The notes under the pieces were generated by a model that saw nothing but the letters and a program-made list of their open reading frames with translations, was not told the origin of the DNA and did not search any database. This document shows positions 10,337 to 18,101 of a stretch of 64,000 nucleotides of DNA, piece by piece. Position 1 is the stretch's first letter. Every line of letters begins with the position of its first letter. Origin of the DNA: JAUYIV01 sp040882645 (GTDB lineage: Bacteria > Actinomycetota > Acidimicrobiia > Spongiisociales > UBA11373); NCBI GenBank assembly GCA_040882645.1, contig JBBEAX010000055.1, positions 34,231-98,230 of the forward strand, written 5' to 3'. The translations under genes and the position numbers were made by a program.

Positions 10337-10436
10337 GCGATACGCGATACGCGATTCGCGATACGACAGAAACGCCTGGATCAGCCGAGACGCGCCGGGC
10401 TCCGTCGAATTGCGAATTGCGAATTGCGAATCGCGG
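10337..10436. repeat. Intergenic tandem-word inverted repeat (GCGATACGC / CGAATTGCG type)
   Basis: The left arm (10337-10365) repeats GCGATAC/GCGATTC. The right arm (10406-10436) repeats CGAATTGCGAAT. Read as RNA the arms are complementary at roughly 19 of 23 positions, so the spacer between the convergent DUF3566 gene and the 10.4-11.2 kb gene could form a long imperfect hairpin, possibly a bidirectional terminator. A related array is at 15586-15617. Confidence 0.65.
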
Positions 10437-10444
10437 CTCGGGCG

Positions 10445-11194
10445 TCAGCCCGAGTAGGCCGCCACTTCCAGTCCCACCCGCAACGCCGCGGCCAGGTACT
10501 GCTCGGGGTGATCTCCGGGGCGGTGAACCCCCGGGCCCACAGCGCCCTCCGCCACCATGAGCGCGCCGGCGGCGAGGGCGATCCCATCGAGGTGGAGGCC
10601 CAGGTCGGCGACCCCGACGACCCGCGAGACGTGCTCGCCGTCGGCGTCACCGATCACGGTGGCGGATGCACCGGCCCACTCACCCTCGATCGGAACCCTG
10701 ATGCGGATGCCGCCGTCGTCGCGCCCTGCCCCTTCACCCCAGCGGGCTCCGACCGGCTCAGGGAACGCCACCGGCTCGCCCCGTCGCAGCGGTTTGCCGG
10801 GCACCGTCCAGGCGGTGACGGTCCCGGTTACTTGGTCGGTACGGGCGATTTCATGGGCTGTCAGCGACTCGGCGATCCCCGAGAGGTTGGCCCCCACGAG
10901 GAGCGTCATCCCACTTTCGGTGAAGCGCCGGGTCACCTCCCGGTCGATCCGGTCGGCGGTGACGACGCAGGAGATGCCGTCATCGGCGGCGATACCGGCA
11001 AGACCGGAGGCGGCGACCGCGTCGTCGGTGGCTAGAGGGTTGTACCCGGTGAGCTCGCGGATCTTGATGGTCCGGCGTTCGGAGATTGGACCTTGATATC
11101 CGTACATCCCCAGGGCGACCAGGTCGCGCTCGGCGAGCAATATGAGCGCGGCGCGTCGTCCCGCCTCGCCGACCGCATGGATGGCGATCCTCAC
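10445..11194 (-). CDS. Conserved hypothetical protein, possible Rossmann-like dinucleotide-binding fold
   Basis: 249 residues, function not recognised. The N-terminus MRIAIHAVGEAGRRAALILLAERDLVALGMYG has the beta-alpha-beta pattern of NAD(P)-binding oxidoreductases, with GEAGRRAA in the place of the glycine-rich loop. A second half (about 120-249) has repeated beta strands and ends in hydrophobic helices (GLHLDGIALAAGALMVAEGAV). It could be a dihydrodipicolinate-reductase-like or saccharopine-dehydrogenase-like protein. The start lies 13 bp after the small gene 11208-11327. Confidence 0.6.
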   Translation of the reverse strand: MRIAIHAVGEAGRRAALILLAERDLVALGMYGYQGPISERRTIKIRELTGYNPLATDDAVAASGLAGIAADDGISCVVTADRIDREVTRRFTESGMTLLVGANLSGIAESLTAHEIARTDQVTGTVTAWTVPGKPLRRGEPVAFPEPVGARWGEGAGRDDGGIRIRVPIEGEWAGASATVIGDADGEHVSRVVGVADLGLHLDGIALAAGALMVAEGAVGPGVHRPGDHPEQYLAAALRVGLEVAAYSG

Positions 11195-11207
11195 GTGTCG
11201 AACGGCT

Positions 11208-11327
11208 TCAAGCCGGTGTCCATTTGCCGGAGTCGGCTGGCGGCTCGATGGGCCGGCGCCGGAAAAGCGCCAGCGCCGCCGCGGCCAGGGCGGTGACGAT
11301 CACCACCTGGAAGGTTCGTCGGAACAT
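11208..11327 (-). CDS. Small single-pass membrane protein (39 aa)
   Basis: Reads MFRRTFQVVIVTALAAAAL, then ALFRRRPIEPPADSGKWTPA: one transmembrane helix (about residues 8-22), an RRR stop-transfer and a short tail with a conserved-looking W. Tiny proteins of this layout are common in Actinobacteria. It is the likely first gene of a two-gene operon with 10445-11194 and is divergent from 11418-12491. No function is assigned. Confidence 0.6.
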   Translation of the reverse strand: MFRRTFQVVIVTALAAAALALFRRRPIEPPADSGKWTPA

Positions 11328-11417
11328 GGGCCGAGTGTAAGGGAGCCGCGCTGCAGCGTCGGAAGCGGAGTCGCCGGTTGGAAGGTGGCGGAGTTTCGTC
11401 ATGTGGGAGACTGCCCC

Positions 11418-12491
11418 ATGGCACGCCTTGCAGCACCAGGCGAGAAGGTGTCCTTCGAGGAACTCCAACTCGGGACTCGAAACCACGGGATGCCTCTCGA
11501 GGCCCTGCGCTACGACGTCACCCCGGTCGGCATGCACTACCTGCTCGTGCACTTCGACGTTCCGGCGATCGATCCCGGCGACTGGCGGCTCGAGGTGGGG
11601 GGCTCGGTAGGGAAGGAACTCGAACTGAGTCTCGACGACATCCGTTCGCTGCCCCGGCAGACGATGCCGGTGACCATGGAGTGTGCTGGCAACGGCCGCG
11701 CCCGCCTGGAACCCCGGCCTCGAAGCCAGCCCTGGTTGTTGGAAGCGGTCGGCACGTCCGAGTGGACCGGTACCTCGCTGGCCGGGGTCCTCGCGCAAGC
11801 TGGGGTTTCCCCGGACGCGGAGGAGTTGGTTTTCACCGGGGCCGATCGGGGGGTCGAGGGTGGCGTCGAGCACGACTATCAGCGCTCACTGCCCAAGGAT
11901 GAGGCGCAGCGGGAAGAGGTCATGTTGGTGTACGAGATGAACGGTCGGCCCCTGGAGCCGCAGCATGGCTTCCCGCTCCGGCTCCTCGTGCCTGGTTGGT
12001 ATGGGATGGCGAGCGTCAAGTGGCTGACCCGCGTCGAGGCGGTGACCGCGCCCTTCGCCGGCTACCAGCAGGCGGTTGCCTACCGGTACCAGGAGTCCGA
12101 GGAAGACCATGGTGTTCCGGTCACCCGGATCCGAGTCCGGGCCCTGATGATTCCACCGGGCATCCCCGACTTCTTCACCCGTCGACGGCAGTTGGCTTCA
12201 GGGCCGACGACACTCTCGGGGCGGGCTTGGTCCGGAGGGGCTCCGGTCACCAAGGTCGAGGTGGCGGCCGACGGTGACTGGGGGGAAGCGCGGCTCGGAC
12301 CGTCGGTCGGCCCGTTCGCGTGGCGGGACTGGTCCTTCGATTGGGAGGCGTCGGCGGGCGATCATGTGTTGGCGTGCCGAGCCACCGACGCCGAGGGGAA
12401 CACTCAACCACTCGAGCAGCCCTGGAACCTCCAGGGGATGGGCAACAACCTGGTGCAGGAAGTGGCGGTGACCGTTCGCGGCTCGCGCTGA
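11418..12491 (+). CDS. Sulfite-oxidase-family molybdopterin oxidoreductase
   Basis: A 357-residue protein from ATG 11418. Residues about 20-225 are the Oxidored_molyb domain with the Mo-ligand Cys in MECAGNGR, followed by GTSEWTGTSLAGVL and PLRLLVPGWYGMASVKWL, all characteristic of eukaryotic and bacterial sulfite oxidases. The C-terminal 110 residues are the Mo-co dimerisation immunoglobulin-like domain (GRAWSGGAPVTKVEV..DGDW). No signal peptide or heme domain is visible, so it is probably cytoplasmic. It likely oxidises sulfite or a related sulfur compound; the substrate is not proven. Confidence 0.88.
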   Translation: MARLAAPGEKVSFEELQLGTRNHGMPLEALRYDVTPVGMHYLLVHFDVPAIDPGDWRLEVGGSVGKELELSLDDIRSLPRQTMPVTMECAGNGRARLEPRPRSQPWLLEAVGTSEWTGTSLAGVLAQAGVSPDAEELVFTGADRGVEGGVEHDYQRSLPKDEAQREEVMLVYEMNGRPLEPQHGFPLRLLVPGWYGMASVKWLTRVEAVTAPFAGYQQAVAYRYQESEEDHGVPVTRIRVRALMIPPGIPDFFTRRRQLASGPTTLSGRAWSGGAPVTKVEVAADGDWGEARLGPSVGPFAWRDWSFDWEASAGDHVLACRATDAEGNTQPLEQPWNLQGMGNNLVQEVAVTVRGSR

Positions 12492-12629
12492 CCCGGCTCT
12501 GACGGCATCCCGGCTCGCGTGACGGTCGCCGCTCGCCGCGCTGCGACCGAGCGCGTCGATTCGTCCGGATGCGGTTGCTCATTGCTCATTGCGGTTGCCC
12601 CGACCCCGGTCCCGGCCCTACCCTCACCC

Positions 12630-12818
12630 CACCACGCGAGTGGTGACCTGACGGACAGCGAAGTCCGGTTTGAATCCGGCACTGTCCCGCAACCGTGATG
12701 CCCCTTTTGGGGACGAGTCGGGACGCCTGACGTCAGGTCGGATTTGGACGCCTTCGGAGGAAGGGTGGCCAGCCGTCGGGCTTCCACACCTCCTCCTCGA
12801 GACTCGAGGAGGTTTTTT
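12630..12818 (+). ncRNA. Cobalamin riboswitch with expression-platform terminator
   Basis: The core matches the B12 aptamer: GCGAAGTCCGGT, GAATCCGGCACTGTCCCGC (the conserved paired segment), an ACCGTGA-like stretch, and a GAGTCGGGACGCCTGA closing segment (12690-12735). It follows the usual order but replaces the CACTG..GGGAAGG arm with a short CCCCTTTTGGGG hairpin. It precedes a three-gene ABC importer. Binding of adenosylcobalamin should favour the downstream terminator hairpin. The boundaries are estimates. Confidence 0.85.
12792..12818 (+). terminator. Rho-independent terminator that also sequesters the btuF Shine-Dalgarno
   Basis: The stem CCTCCTCG (12792-12799) pairs with CGAGGAGG (12805-12812) around an AGACT loop, followed by TTTTTT (12813-12818). 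The 3' arm GAGGAGG is also the ribosome-binding site of the ATG at 12820. The hairpin can therefore stop transcription and, if read through, hide the SD. Confidence 0.85.
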
Positions 12819-12819
12819 C

Positions 12820-13731
12820 ATGAAGCGGCTCTCTTGCCTGCTCCTACTGATCGCCCTGGTGGGCGGGGCGTGCGGTGACGACGCCCCGGCGGGCGATGGT
12901 GCCACTACCACTGTGGCCACCGGGTTCCCCGTGGAGGTGCGCGGGGCCACGATCCCCGTCCGCCCGGAACGGGTCGTCTCGGGATCGGCGACCCACACCG
13001 AGATCCTGTTCGCCCTCGGCGCCGGCGACCGGGTGGTGGCGGTGGATGCGTTCTCGGACTTTCCTGCCGAGACGGCATCGATCCCCCAATTCGATGCCTT
13101 CAATGCCAGTGTCGAAGGGATCGCCGGGCTCGACCCCGACCTGGTGATCCTGTCCTTCGATCCGGGCGATGTGGTCGACGGGCTCGCCGCCCTGGGCATC
13201 CCGGTCGTCCTGTTCGCCCCGCCCGGTCCGGTAGATCTCGACGGCGTGTATGCGGAGTGGCGCGATGTCGGAGCCGCCGTCGGCCTGACCACCGAGGCCG
13301 AAGTTCTCATCGGAGAGGTGCGGGACGAGATCGCGGCGATCGTGGCCGAGGTCCCGATCTATGTACGGCCCTTCTCCTACTACCACGAGCTCGACAACAC
13401 CTACTACTCGATCGGATCCGACACCTTCATTGGTTCGATCTACGGGATGCTGACGATGGTGAGCATCGCCGACGCTGCCGGTGGCGGGTTTCCGCAGCTG
13501 TCGGCCGAGTTCATTCTCGATGCGGATCCCGACTTCATCTTCCTGGCGGACGTCGACTGTTGCGGTGAATCGATAGAGACCGTGGCCGCCCGGCCGGGCT
13601 GGTCTGAGCTCTCCGCGGTGCAGAGCGGCCGGGTGGTCGAATTGGACGAGGGGGTGGCTTCCCGATGGGGGCCCCGGGTGGTCGAGCTGGTGCGGGTGAT
13701 CGCTCGCGAGGTCCACGGAGTCGGCGCCTGA
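12820..13731 (+). CDS. btuF: B12-type ABC transporter substrate-binding lipoprotein (BtuF-like)
   Basis: 303 residues from ATG 12820. A lipoprotein signal (MKRLSCLLLLIALVGGAC) is followed by a Thr-rich linker and a periplasmic-binding-protein fold (Peripla_BP_2: RVVSGSATHTEILFALGAGDRVVAVD; LDPDLVILSF; PGWSELSAVQSGRVVELD). The class III/BtuF-FhuD type has a single long helix between lobes. Substrate assignment to cobalamin rests on the riboswitch; iron-siderophore proteins look similar. It is followed by permease and ATPase genes. Confidence 0.85.
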   Translation: MKRLSCLLLLIALVGGACGDDAPAGDGATTTVATGFPVEVRGATIPVRPERVVSGSATHTEILFALGAGDRVVAVDAFSDFPAETASIPQFDAFNASVEGIAGLDPDLVILSFDPGDVVDGLAALGIPVVLFAPPGPVDLDGVYAEWRDVGAAVGLTTEAEVLIGEVRDEIAAIVAEVPIYVRPFSYYHELDNTYYSIGSDTFIGSIYGMLTMVSIADAAGGGFPQLSAEFILDADPDFIFLADVDCCGESIETVAARPGWSELSAVQSGRVVELDEGVASRWGPRVVELVRVIAREVHGVGA

Positions 13732-14762
13732 CCGCCGCCGATCCGTCGCGGCGGGTACCGCCACTGGTGGTTGCCGGTGCCTTCACCCTCCTGGTGGGGG
13801 CGCTGGCCGCCGGGGTGTTGATCGGTCCGGCGTCGCTGGCCCCCAAGCGGGTGATCCTCGAGATCCTCGGCCGGATGCCGCTGATCGACCTGGAGAGCGG
13901 GTTGGATGCGCGCGGCGCGGCCATCGTGTGGGAACTGCGGCTGCCGCGGGCACTGCTCGGCGCCCTGGTGGGAGCGACGCTATCGGTGGCCGGCGGCGCC
14001 TATCAGGGCGTGTTTCGCAATCCGCTGGCGGATCCCTATCTCCTCGGGGTGGCCGCCGGCGCCGGTCTCGGCGCCACGCTGGTGATCGTCACCGCCGGCG
14101 CCGGAGCGGCGATCGTGCCCATCGCCGCCTTTGCCGGGGCCATCGCAGCGGTCGTCGCCGCCTACGGCTTGGGGGCGGCGGCCGGAGGGCGAAGGAGCGG
14201 GGCAACCCTGATCCTGGCCGGCGTCGCGGTCGCAGCGTTCCTCACCGCGGCGCAGACCTTCGTCCAGCAGCGCAACGCCGACTCGATCCGCGAGGTCTAC
14301 TCCTGGATCCTCGGCCGGCTCGGCACGGCCGGCTGGTCCGAGGTGGTGATGATGACGCCGTACGCCGTGATCTCGATCGTCGTGATCCTCTTCCATCGGC
14401 GGCTCCTCGACGTGCTGGCCGTGGGCGAGGAGGAGGCGCGCGCCCTCGGGGTGCGGCCCGAGCGCGTCCGGGCCGCCGTCGTCGTTGCCGCCACTTTGGG
14501 AACCGCCGGCGCGGTCGCCGTCAGCGGCTTGATCGGCTTCGTGGGGATCGTCGTGCCGCACACGGTCAGGCTGTTGGTGGGTGCCTCCTACCGGCTGATC
14601 CTGCCGCTGTCGGTCGCCGGCGGGGCAGCGTTCATGGTCCTCGCCGACCTTGTCGCCCGATCGGCGCTCGGGCCGGCCGAGATCCCCATCGGGGTCGTCA
14701 CCGCATTCATCGGGGGACCGTTCTTCCTCATCGTGCTTCGCACGTCGAGGCGGTCGCCATGA
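13728..14762 (+). CDS. btuC: FecCD-family ABC permease (BtuC-like)
   Basis: About 345 residues with eight to ten transmembrane helices. It has the FecCD signatures LPRALLGALVGATLSVAGGAYQGVFRNPLADPYLLGVAAGAGLGA and GLIGFVGIVVPHTVRLLVG. The start is uncertain. The frame opens at ATG 13665 inside btuF; CTG 13728 overlaps the btuF stop with GGAG 9 bases upstream; GTG 13767 is the next standard codon. I chose CTG 13728 because it keeps a normal basic N-terminal tail. It overlaps btuD by 4 bp. Confidence 0.85.
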   Translation: MTAADPSRRVPPLVVAGAFTLLVGALAAGVLIGPASLAPKRVILEILGRMPLIDLESGLDARGAAIVWELRLPRALLGALVGATLSVAGGAYQGVFRNPLADPYLLGVAAGAGLGATLVIVTAGAGAAIVPIAAFAGAIAAVVAAYGLGAAAGGRRSGATLILAGVAVAAFLTAAQTFVQQRNADSIREVYSWILGRLGTAGWSEVVMMTPYAVISIVVILFHRRLLDVLAVGEEEARALGVRPERVRAAVVVAATLGTAGAVAVSGLIGFVGIVVPHTVRLLVGASYRLILPLSVAGGAAFMVLADLVARSALGPAEIPIGVVTAFIGGPFFLIVLRTSRRSP

Positions 14763-15529
14763 GCCGGGTGACTGCCACCGGCGTTTCGGTGGCGTACGGG
14801 GGCCGCACCGCGGTCGACGGCGTCGACCTCTCGGTGGCGGCGGGTGAGTGGGTCGCGTTGATCGGGCCCAACGGTGCCGGTAAGACCTCGCTGCTGCGCG
14901 CCATCGCCGGGACCATCCCCCACACCGGTGAGGTGATGATCGATGGCGTGGCGGCGGCTTCGCTGCCCCGGCGAAGGGCTGCCCGGTTGGTGGCGATGGT
15001 TCCCCAGCAGCCGGTGCTGCCTGACGGGATGACGGTGCTCGATTACGTGCTCCTCGGCCGGACTCCCCATCTGGGTTACCTGGCCGCCGAGAGCTCCACC
15101 GATGTCGCCATCGCCCGTGAGTCGATGGCGCGTCTCGACGCCGCCGACCTGGGCGGCCGCCGGCTGGGAGAGCTCTCGGGTGGGGAGCACCAGCGGGTGG
15201 TGCTGGCACGGGCGCTGGCACAGCAGTCCGCGGTGCTGCTTCTCGACGAGCCCACCGCCGCCCTCGATGTCGGCCACGGTCAGCAGGTGCTCGACCTGGT
15301 CGACGAACTGCGCCGGGAGCGAGGGATGAGCGTGATCGCCGCGGTGCACGACCTGACCCTCGCCGCCCAGTATGCCGATCGCCTCGCCCTCATGGACGGG
15401 GGCCGCATCGTCTCCGAAGGGAGCCCGCGGGCGGTGCTCACCGAAGACGCAATCGCCCGCTTCTCAGGCGCCCGAGTGTCGATCCTCACCGGCCCCGGCG
15501 GCGAAGTGGTAGTGGTGCCGAGGAGGTAG
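14759..15529 (+). CDS. btuD: ABC transporter ATP-binding protein (BtuD-like)
   Basis: 256 residues. Walker A is GPNGAGKTS (about 38-46), the Q-loop is in MVPQQPV, the ABC signature is LSGGEHQRV, and Walker B is AVLLLDEPTAALD, followed by the H-loop AAVHDL. This is the FepC/BtuD subgroup. The start ATG overlaps the btuC stop (ATGA), so the btuFCD operon is translationally coupled. It should energise import of the cobalamin captured by the 12820-13731 lipoprotein. Confidence 0.88.
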   Translation: MSRVTATGVSVAYGGRTAVDGVDLSVAAGEWVALIGPNGAGKTSLLRAIAGTIPHTGEVMIDGVAAASLPRRRAARLVAMVPQQPVLPDGMTVLDYVLLGRTPHLGYLAAESSTDVAIARESMARLDAADLGGRRLGELSGGEHQRVVLARALAQQSAVLLLDEPTAALDVGHGQQVLDLVDELRRERGMSVIAAVHDLTLAAQYADRLALMDGGRIVSEGSPRAVLTEDAIARFSGARVSILTGPGGEVVVVPRR

Positions 15530-15617
15530 CAGGTGGCAGGTTGCAGGCCGGCCATAGACGAGCGGCGACCAGGGACGGGGTTCTTCGAATTGCGTATCGC
15601 GAATTGCGTATCGCGAA
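15524..15617. repeat. Intergenic tandem-word repeats (GCAGGT and GAATTGCGTATCGC types)
   Basis: Two arrays: GGTAGCAGGTGGCAGGTTGCAGG (written here only as a degenerate 8-mer, 15525-15547) and two copies of GAATTGCGTATCGC (15587-15614). The second belongs to the same word family as 10337-10436. It lies in the spacer between convergent btuD and the VIT-family gene. Confidence 0.6.
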
Positions 15618-15620
15618 CTA

Positions 15621-16343
15621 CTACGCGAACGCGTTGTACGCCGAGCCCACCGCGTATGCGAGGCCGGCTCCGACCGCGGCGATCGCCACGTTCTCCAGTC
15701 CGCTCCAGATCGGGTTCTTGCGGGTGGTGATGGTCTTGGCTGCCCCCACCGCAAACAGGGCGATGCCGGCACCGATCCCGGCGAACAGCAGTCCGTGCCC
15801 GGTGGATTCGACGAACACGAAGGGCAACACCGTCGGCAGCGAGCCGGCGACGAAGAGCAGTCCTGAATAGACCGCGGCGCGGTAGGGGCTCCGCCGTTCC
15901 TCTTCGACCACCCCGAACTCCAGCGCCATCATCGCCTTGATCAGCGCCTCGTCATCGGCGTCGAGGGCAGCGACGACGTCCTCCACCTGGGTGGGGGGGA
16001 GGCCCATGTCGCCGAACATCTCGCGGATCTCGTCCAATTCCTTCGCCCGGTGATGAAGGATGTGCTCGCGCTCTAGTTCCATCTCCGAGTCGAAGACCTC
16101 CTCCTGCGACTTGGTGGCGATGTACTCGCCCGCCGCCATCGAGATGGCGCCGGCGAGGCCGCCGGTGAGACCGGCGAGAAGCACCTCCCGGGTGGCGAGC
16201 CCGCCTCCGACGACCCCGACGACCAGGAGGAAGATCGACACCAGGCCATCGTTCACCCCGAGCACGATGTCTCGCATGTACTGCCTGGTGGCGCCGACGT
16301 GAGGGCGGTACGGCGGAATCTCGGCAGTGTCGACGGTGTCCAT
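15621..16343 (-). CDS. VIT1/CCC1-family iron/manganese transporter
   Basis: 240 residues: an N-terminal VIT membrane pair (IVLGVNDGLVSIFLLVVGVVGGG; GGLAGAISMAAGEYIATKSQ), an extended acidic cytosolic stretch with helices (EELEREHILHHRAKELDEIREMFGDMGL), and three more C-terminal membrane helices ending in VGSAYNAFA. The AAGEYI motif and the acidic domain match vacuolar iron transporter homologues. It probably exports or sequesters Fe2+/Mn2+. It is convergent with btuD. Confidence 0.88.
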   Translation of the reverse strand: MDTVDTAEIPPYRPHVGATRQYMRDIVLGVNDGLVSIFLLVVGVVGGGLATREVLLAGLTGGLAGAISMAAGEYIATKSQEEVFDSEMELEREHILHHRAKELDEIREMFGDMGLPPTQVEDVVAALDADDEALIKAMMALEFGVVEEERRSPYRAAVYSGLLFVAGSLPTVLPFVFVESTGHGLLFAGIGAGIALFAVGAAKTITTRKNPIWSGLENVAIAAVGAGLAYAVGSAYNAFA

Positions 16344-16380
16344 CCGGTCGATTGTACGACCCGCCAGCTGCCGGCTCCGA

Positions 16381-16506
16381 TCAGCCGTTGGTGAGGAGTC
16401 GGGAGGCGAAGCCCATCAGCAGGGCGATCCAGAACACCGCCGCCGTCGCCAGTACGAAGCCGACGATGATCTTGATGCGCCGTTTGTAGGTGGCTGGGCC
16501 AGACAT
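16381..16506 (-). CDS. Small single-pass membrane protein (41 aa)
   Basis: Encodes MSGPATYKRRIKIIVGFVLA followed by TAAVFWIALLMGFASRLLTNG: a basic N-terminus and one transmembrane helix. The ATG at 16506 abuts the stop of the upstream cytochrome-b-like gene (TGAATG), so it is almost certainly cotranslated with it. It may be a small subunit of that membrane complex. No family recognised. Confidence 0.6.
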   Translation of the reverse strand: MSGPATYKRRIKIIVGFVLATAAVFWIALLMGFASRLLTNG

Positions 16507-17052
16507 TCAGAACCCCGGGAAGGCGACGTTGGTAAAGAACCAGAACGAGCTGGTCCAGAACATGATCGTCAAGGCTCCGAACACGACGCCTCCCGCCACC
16601 GGGAGCGCCCACCCGGGCAACCCCTTCGAGCGAACGATCAGGACCTTGGCGGCGAACGCGCCGTAGAAGATGCAGCCCACCGTCGAGTGGATCAGGACCC
16701 GGGTGCTGAAGTCCTGGAAACCGAGGCTCCACAGGCAGTGGTAGGCGACGGGCAGCGTGAACAGGAAGGAGAGGGTGCCGCTGAGCCGGTGGACCGAGCC
16801 GAGCCAGGGGGCGGTGGGTCCCGACCCCAGCTTCCCGTACATCCGCAGGGCGGTCCCCAACTGGAACAGCGCGGCGGTGAATGCTGCGGTCGCCAGCCAC
16901 ACCTTCGCCCGGAGCGGCGCGGTGAAGAACAAGCTGACCAGGGAGCGTCCTGTCGGATCGTGGATGTTGCCGTAGACCCCCAGCGCGACGGCGACGGCGC
17001 TCCCAACCAGCAGGGCGAGAATCAATCGCCCGCGGCGTGTCGCCGTCACCAT
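16507..17052 (-). CDS. Membrane protein resembling b-type cytochromes (DUF6529-like)
   Basis: 181 residues, five predicted transmembrane helices. Histidines fall in or near helices (NIHDPTGR, SVHRLSG, VAYHCLW, VLIHSTVG), a pattern seen in diheme b561-type membrane cytochromes. The spacing suggests two heme pairs. I recall the actinobacterial DUF6529 family for this layout but cannot check it. Together with the small protein at 16381-16506 and the cytochrome c at 18102-18533, it may form an electron-transfer unit. Confidence 0.65.
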   Translation of the reverse strand: MVTATRRGRLILALLVGSAVAVALGVYGNIHDPTGRSLVSLFFTAPLRAKVWLATAAFTAALFQLGTALRMYGKLGSGPTAPWLGSVHRLSGTLSFLFTLPVAYHCLWSLGFQDFSTRVLIHSTVGCIFYGAFAAKVLIVRSKGLPGWALPVAGGVVFGALTIMFWTSSFWFFTNVAFPGF

Positions 17053-17145
17053 CGTTCGCCCCCTCCTCGTGAGAAAAAGGGACGCTACCTCGCCGCTACC
17101 TTGCCGTGCCGAGCGATCGGACCCTGGTTAGGGTGCCTCCGGTTC

Positions 17146-18048
17146 ATGCGTCGGCTCCTTGCGATCCTGATCGCCCTGGCGGTACTCGTGCCCACTGCCG
17201 CATCTGCGGGAGAGGGGCCCGGTTCGTGGCCGGCCGAAGGCGGCCCACCGATCGTGCCCAATCCGCTCGCCGAGTTGAACCGTCTCGTCGAGGACTACAT
17301 CGACGAACTGCAGGAGGAGCCCGACTTCGGCAGTCCAGGCTGGCTGACCCGCCGGATGGGGCTCATCGCCGGCGGCGACCTCTTCATCGGGTCGATCCGT
17401 GCCTCCGCGATCCTGTTCGTCGACAGCACGGTTCCCGAGCCATTGCGCTCGGTGATCAACTCGCTGCCGGGGGACACCCCGATCTTCGAGGTGCTGCAAG
17501 CGGTCGACGCCGCGAGGGCCGATCCGGTGAGCGCCTGGCTGGGGCAGGAGATCGGAATCGAACTCGTGGCGCTCCGCGGGTCGCTCGAGCGTCTTCGCGA
17601 GCTGCTCGATGGAGCGGGCCCCGAGCGGGTGTGCCCGGTGCTGGGGCCGGTGGAGTTCACGAACGATTGGGGTGACCAGCGACCCGGAGTACGCACCCAC
17701 AAGGGCACCGACCTCCATGCACCCGTCCGTACCCCGGTGCGTGCCATCGAGGATGGGGTGGTGGTCCAGGCGAACTGGCACAACGCCGGCGGGCGGCAGA
17801 TCTACATCCGCGCCGACTCGACCGGCGACGTCTACTACTACGCCCATCTCGACGACTGGGAGGAGTGGATCTGGACGGGTACCCGGGTCGCGGCGGGCGA
17901 CGTGATCGGGCTGCTCGGGTCATCAGGGAACGCCGACTCGGCGCATCTCCATTTCGGCTGGATACCGGGTTCCGGCTGGATCGACCTCGAGAATCTGCAG
18001 AACCCGTACCCACTGCTGCTCGAGATCTGTCCTGACCCGGCCGGGTAG
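17146..18048 (+). CDS. Secreted M23-family peptidase (LytM-like)
   Basis: 300 residues from ATG 17146. A signal peptide (MRRLLAILIALAVLVPTAASA) precedes about 150 residues of helical spacer, then a Peptidase_M23 domain. Zinc ligands are visible in HKGTDLH (HxxxD) and in HLHFG (HxH). The middle region (EVLQAVDAARADPVSAWLG) resembles no known domain. It likely cleaves peptidoglycan cross-links, or acts as an amidase activator. Confidence 0.85.
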   Translation: MRRLLAILIALAVLVPTAASAGEGPGSWPAEGGPPIVPNPLAELNRLVEDYIDELQEEPDFGSPGWLTRRMGLIAGGDLFIGSIRASAILFVDSTVPEPLRSVINSLPGDTPIFEVLQAVDAARADPVSAWLGQEIGIELVALRGSLERLRELLDGAGPERVCPVLGPVEFTNDWGDQRPGVRTHKGTDLHAPVRTPVRAIEDGVVVQANWHNAGGRQIYIRADSTGDVYYYAHLDDWEEWIWTGTRVAAGDVIGLLGSSGNADSAHLHFGWIPGSGWIDLENLQNPYPLLLEICPDPAG

Positions 18049-18101
18049 GGAGGGTGGAGCGGAATCCCCGTCTGCGCCAAGACCTGCCATCCTCCGGTGG
18101 T

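Noticed and set aside
13928..15529. A 533-residue frame joining the btuC region to btuD
   Set aside because: The first half is an out-of-frame reading of btuC (arginine-rich, no motifs). btuD proper starts at 14759.
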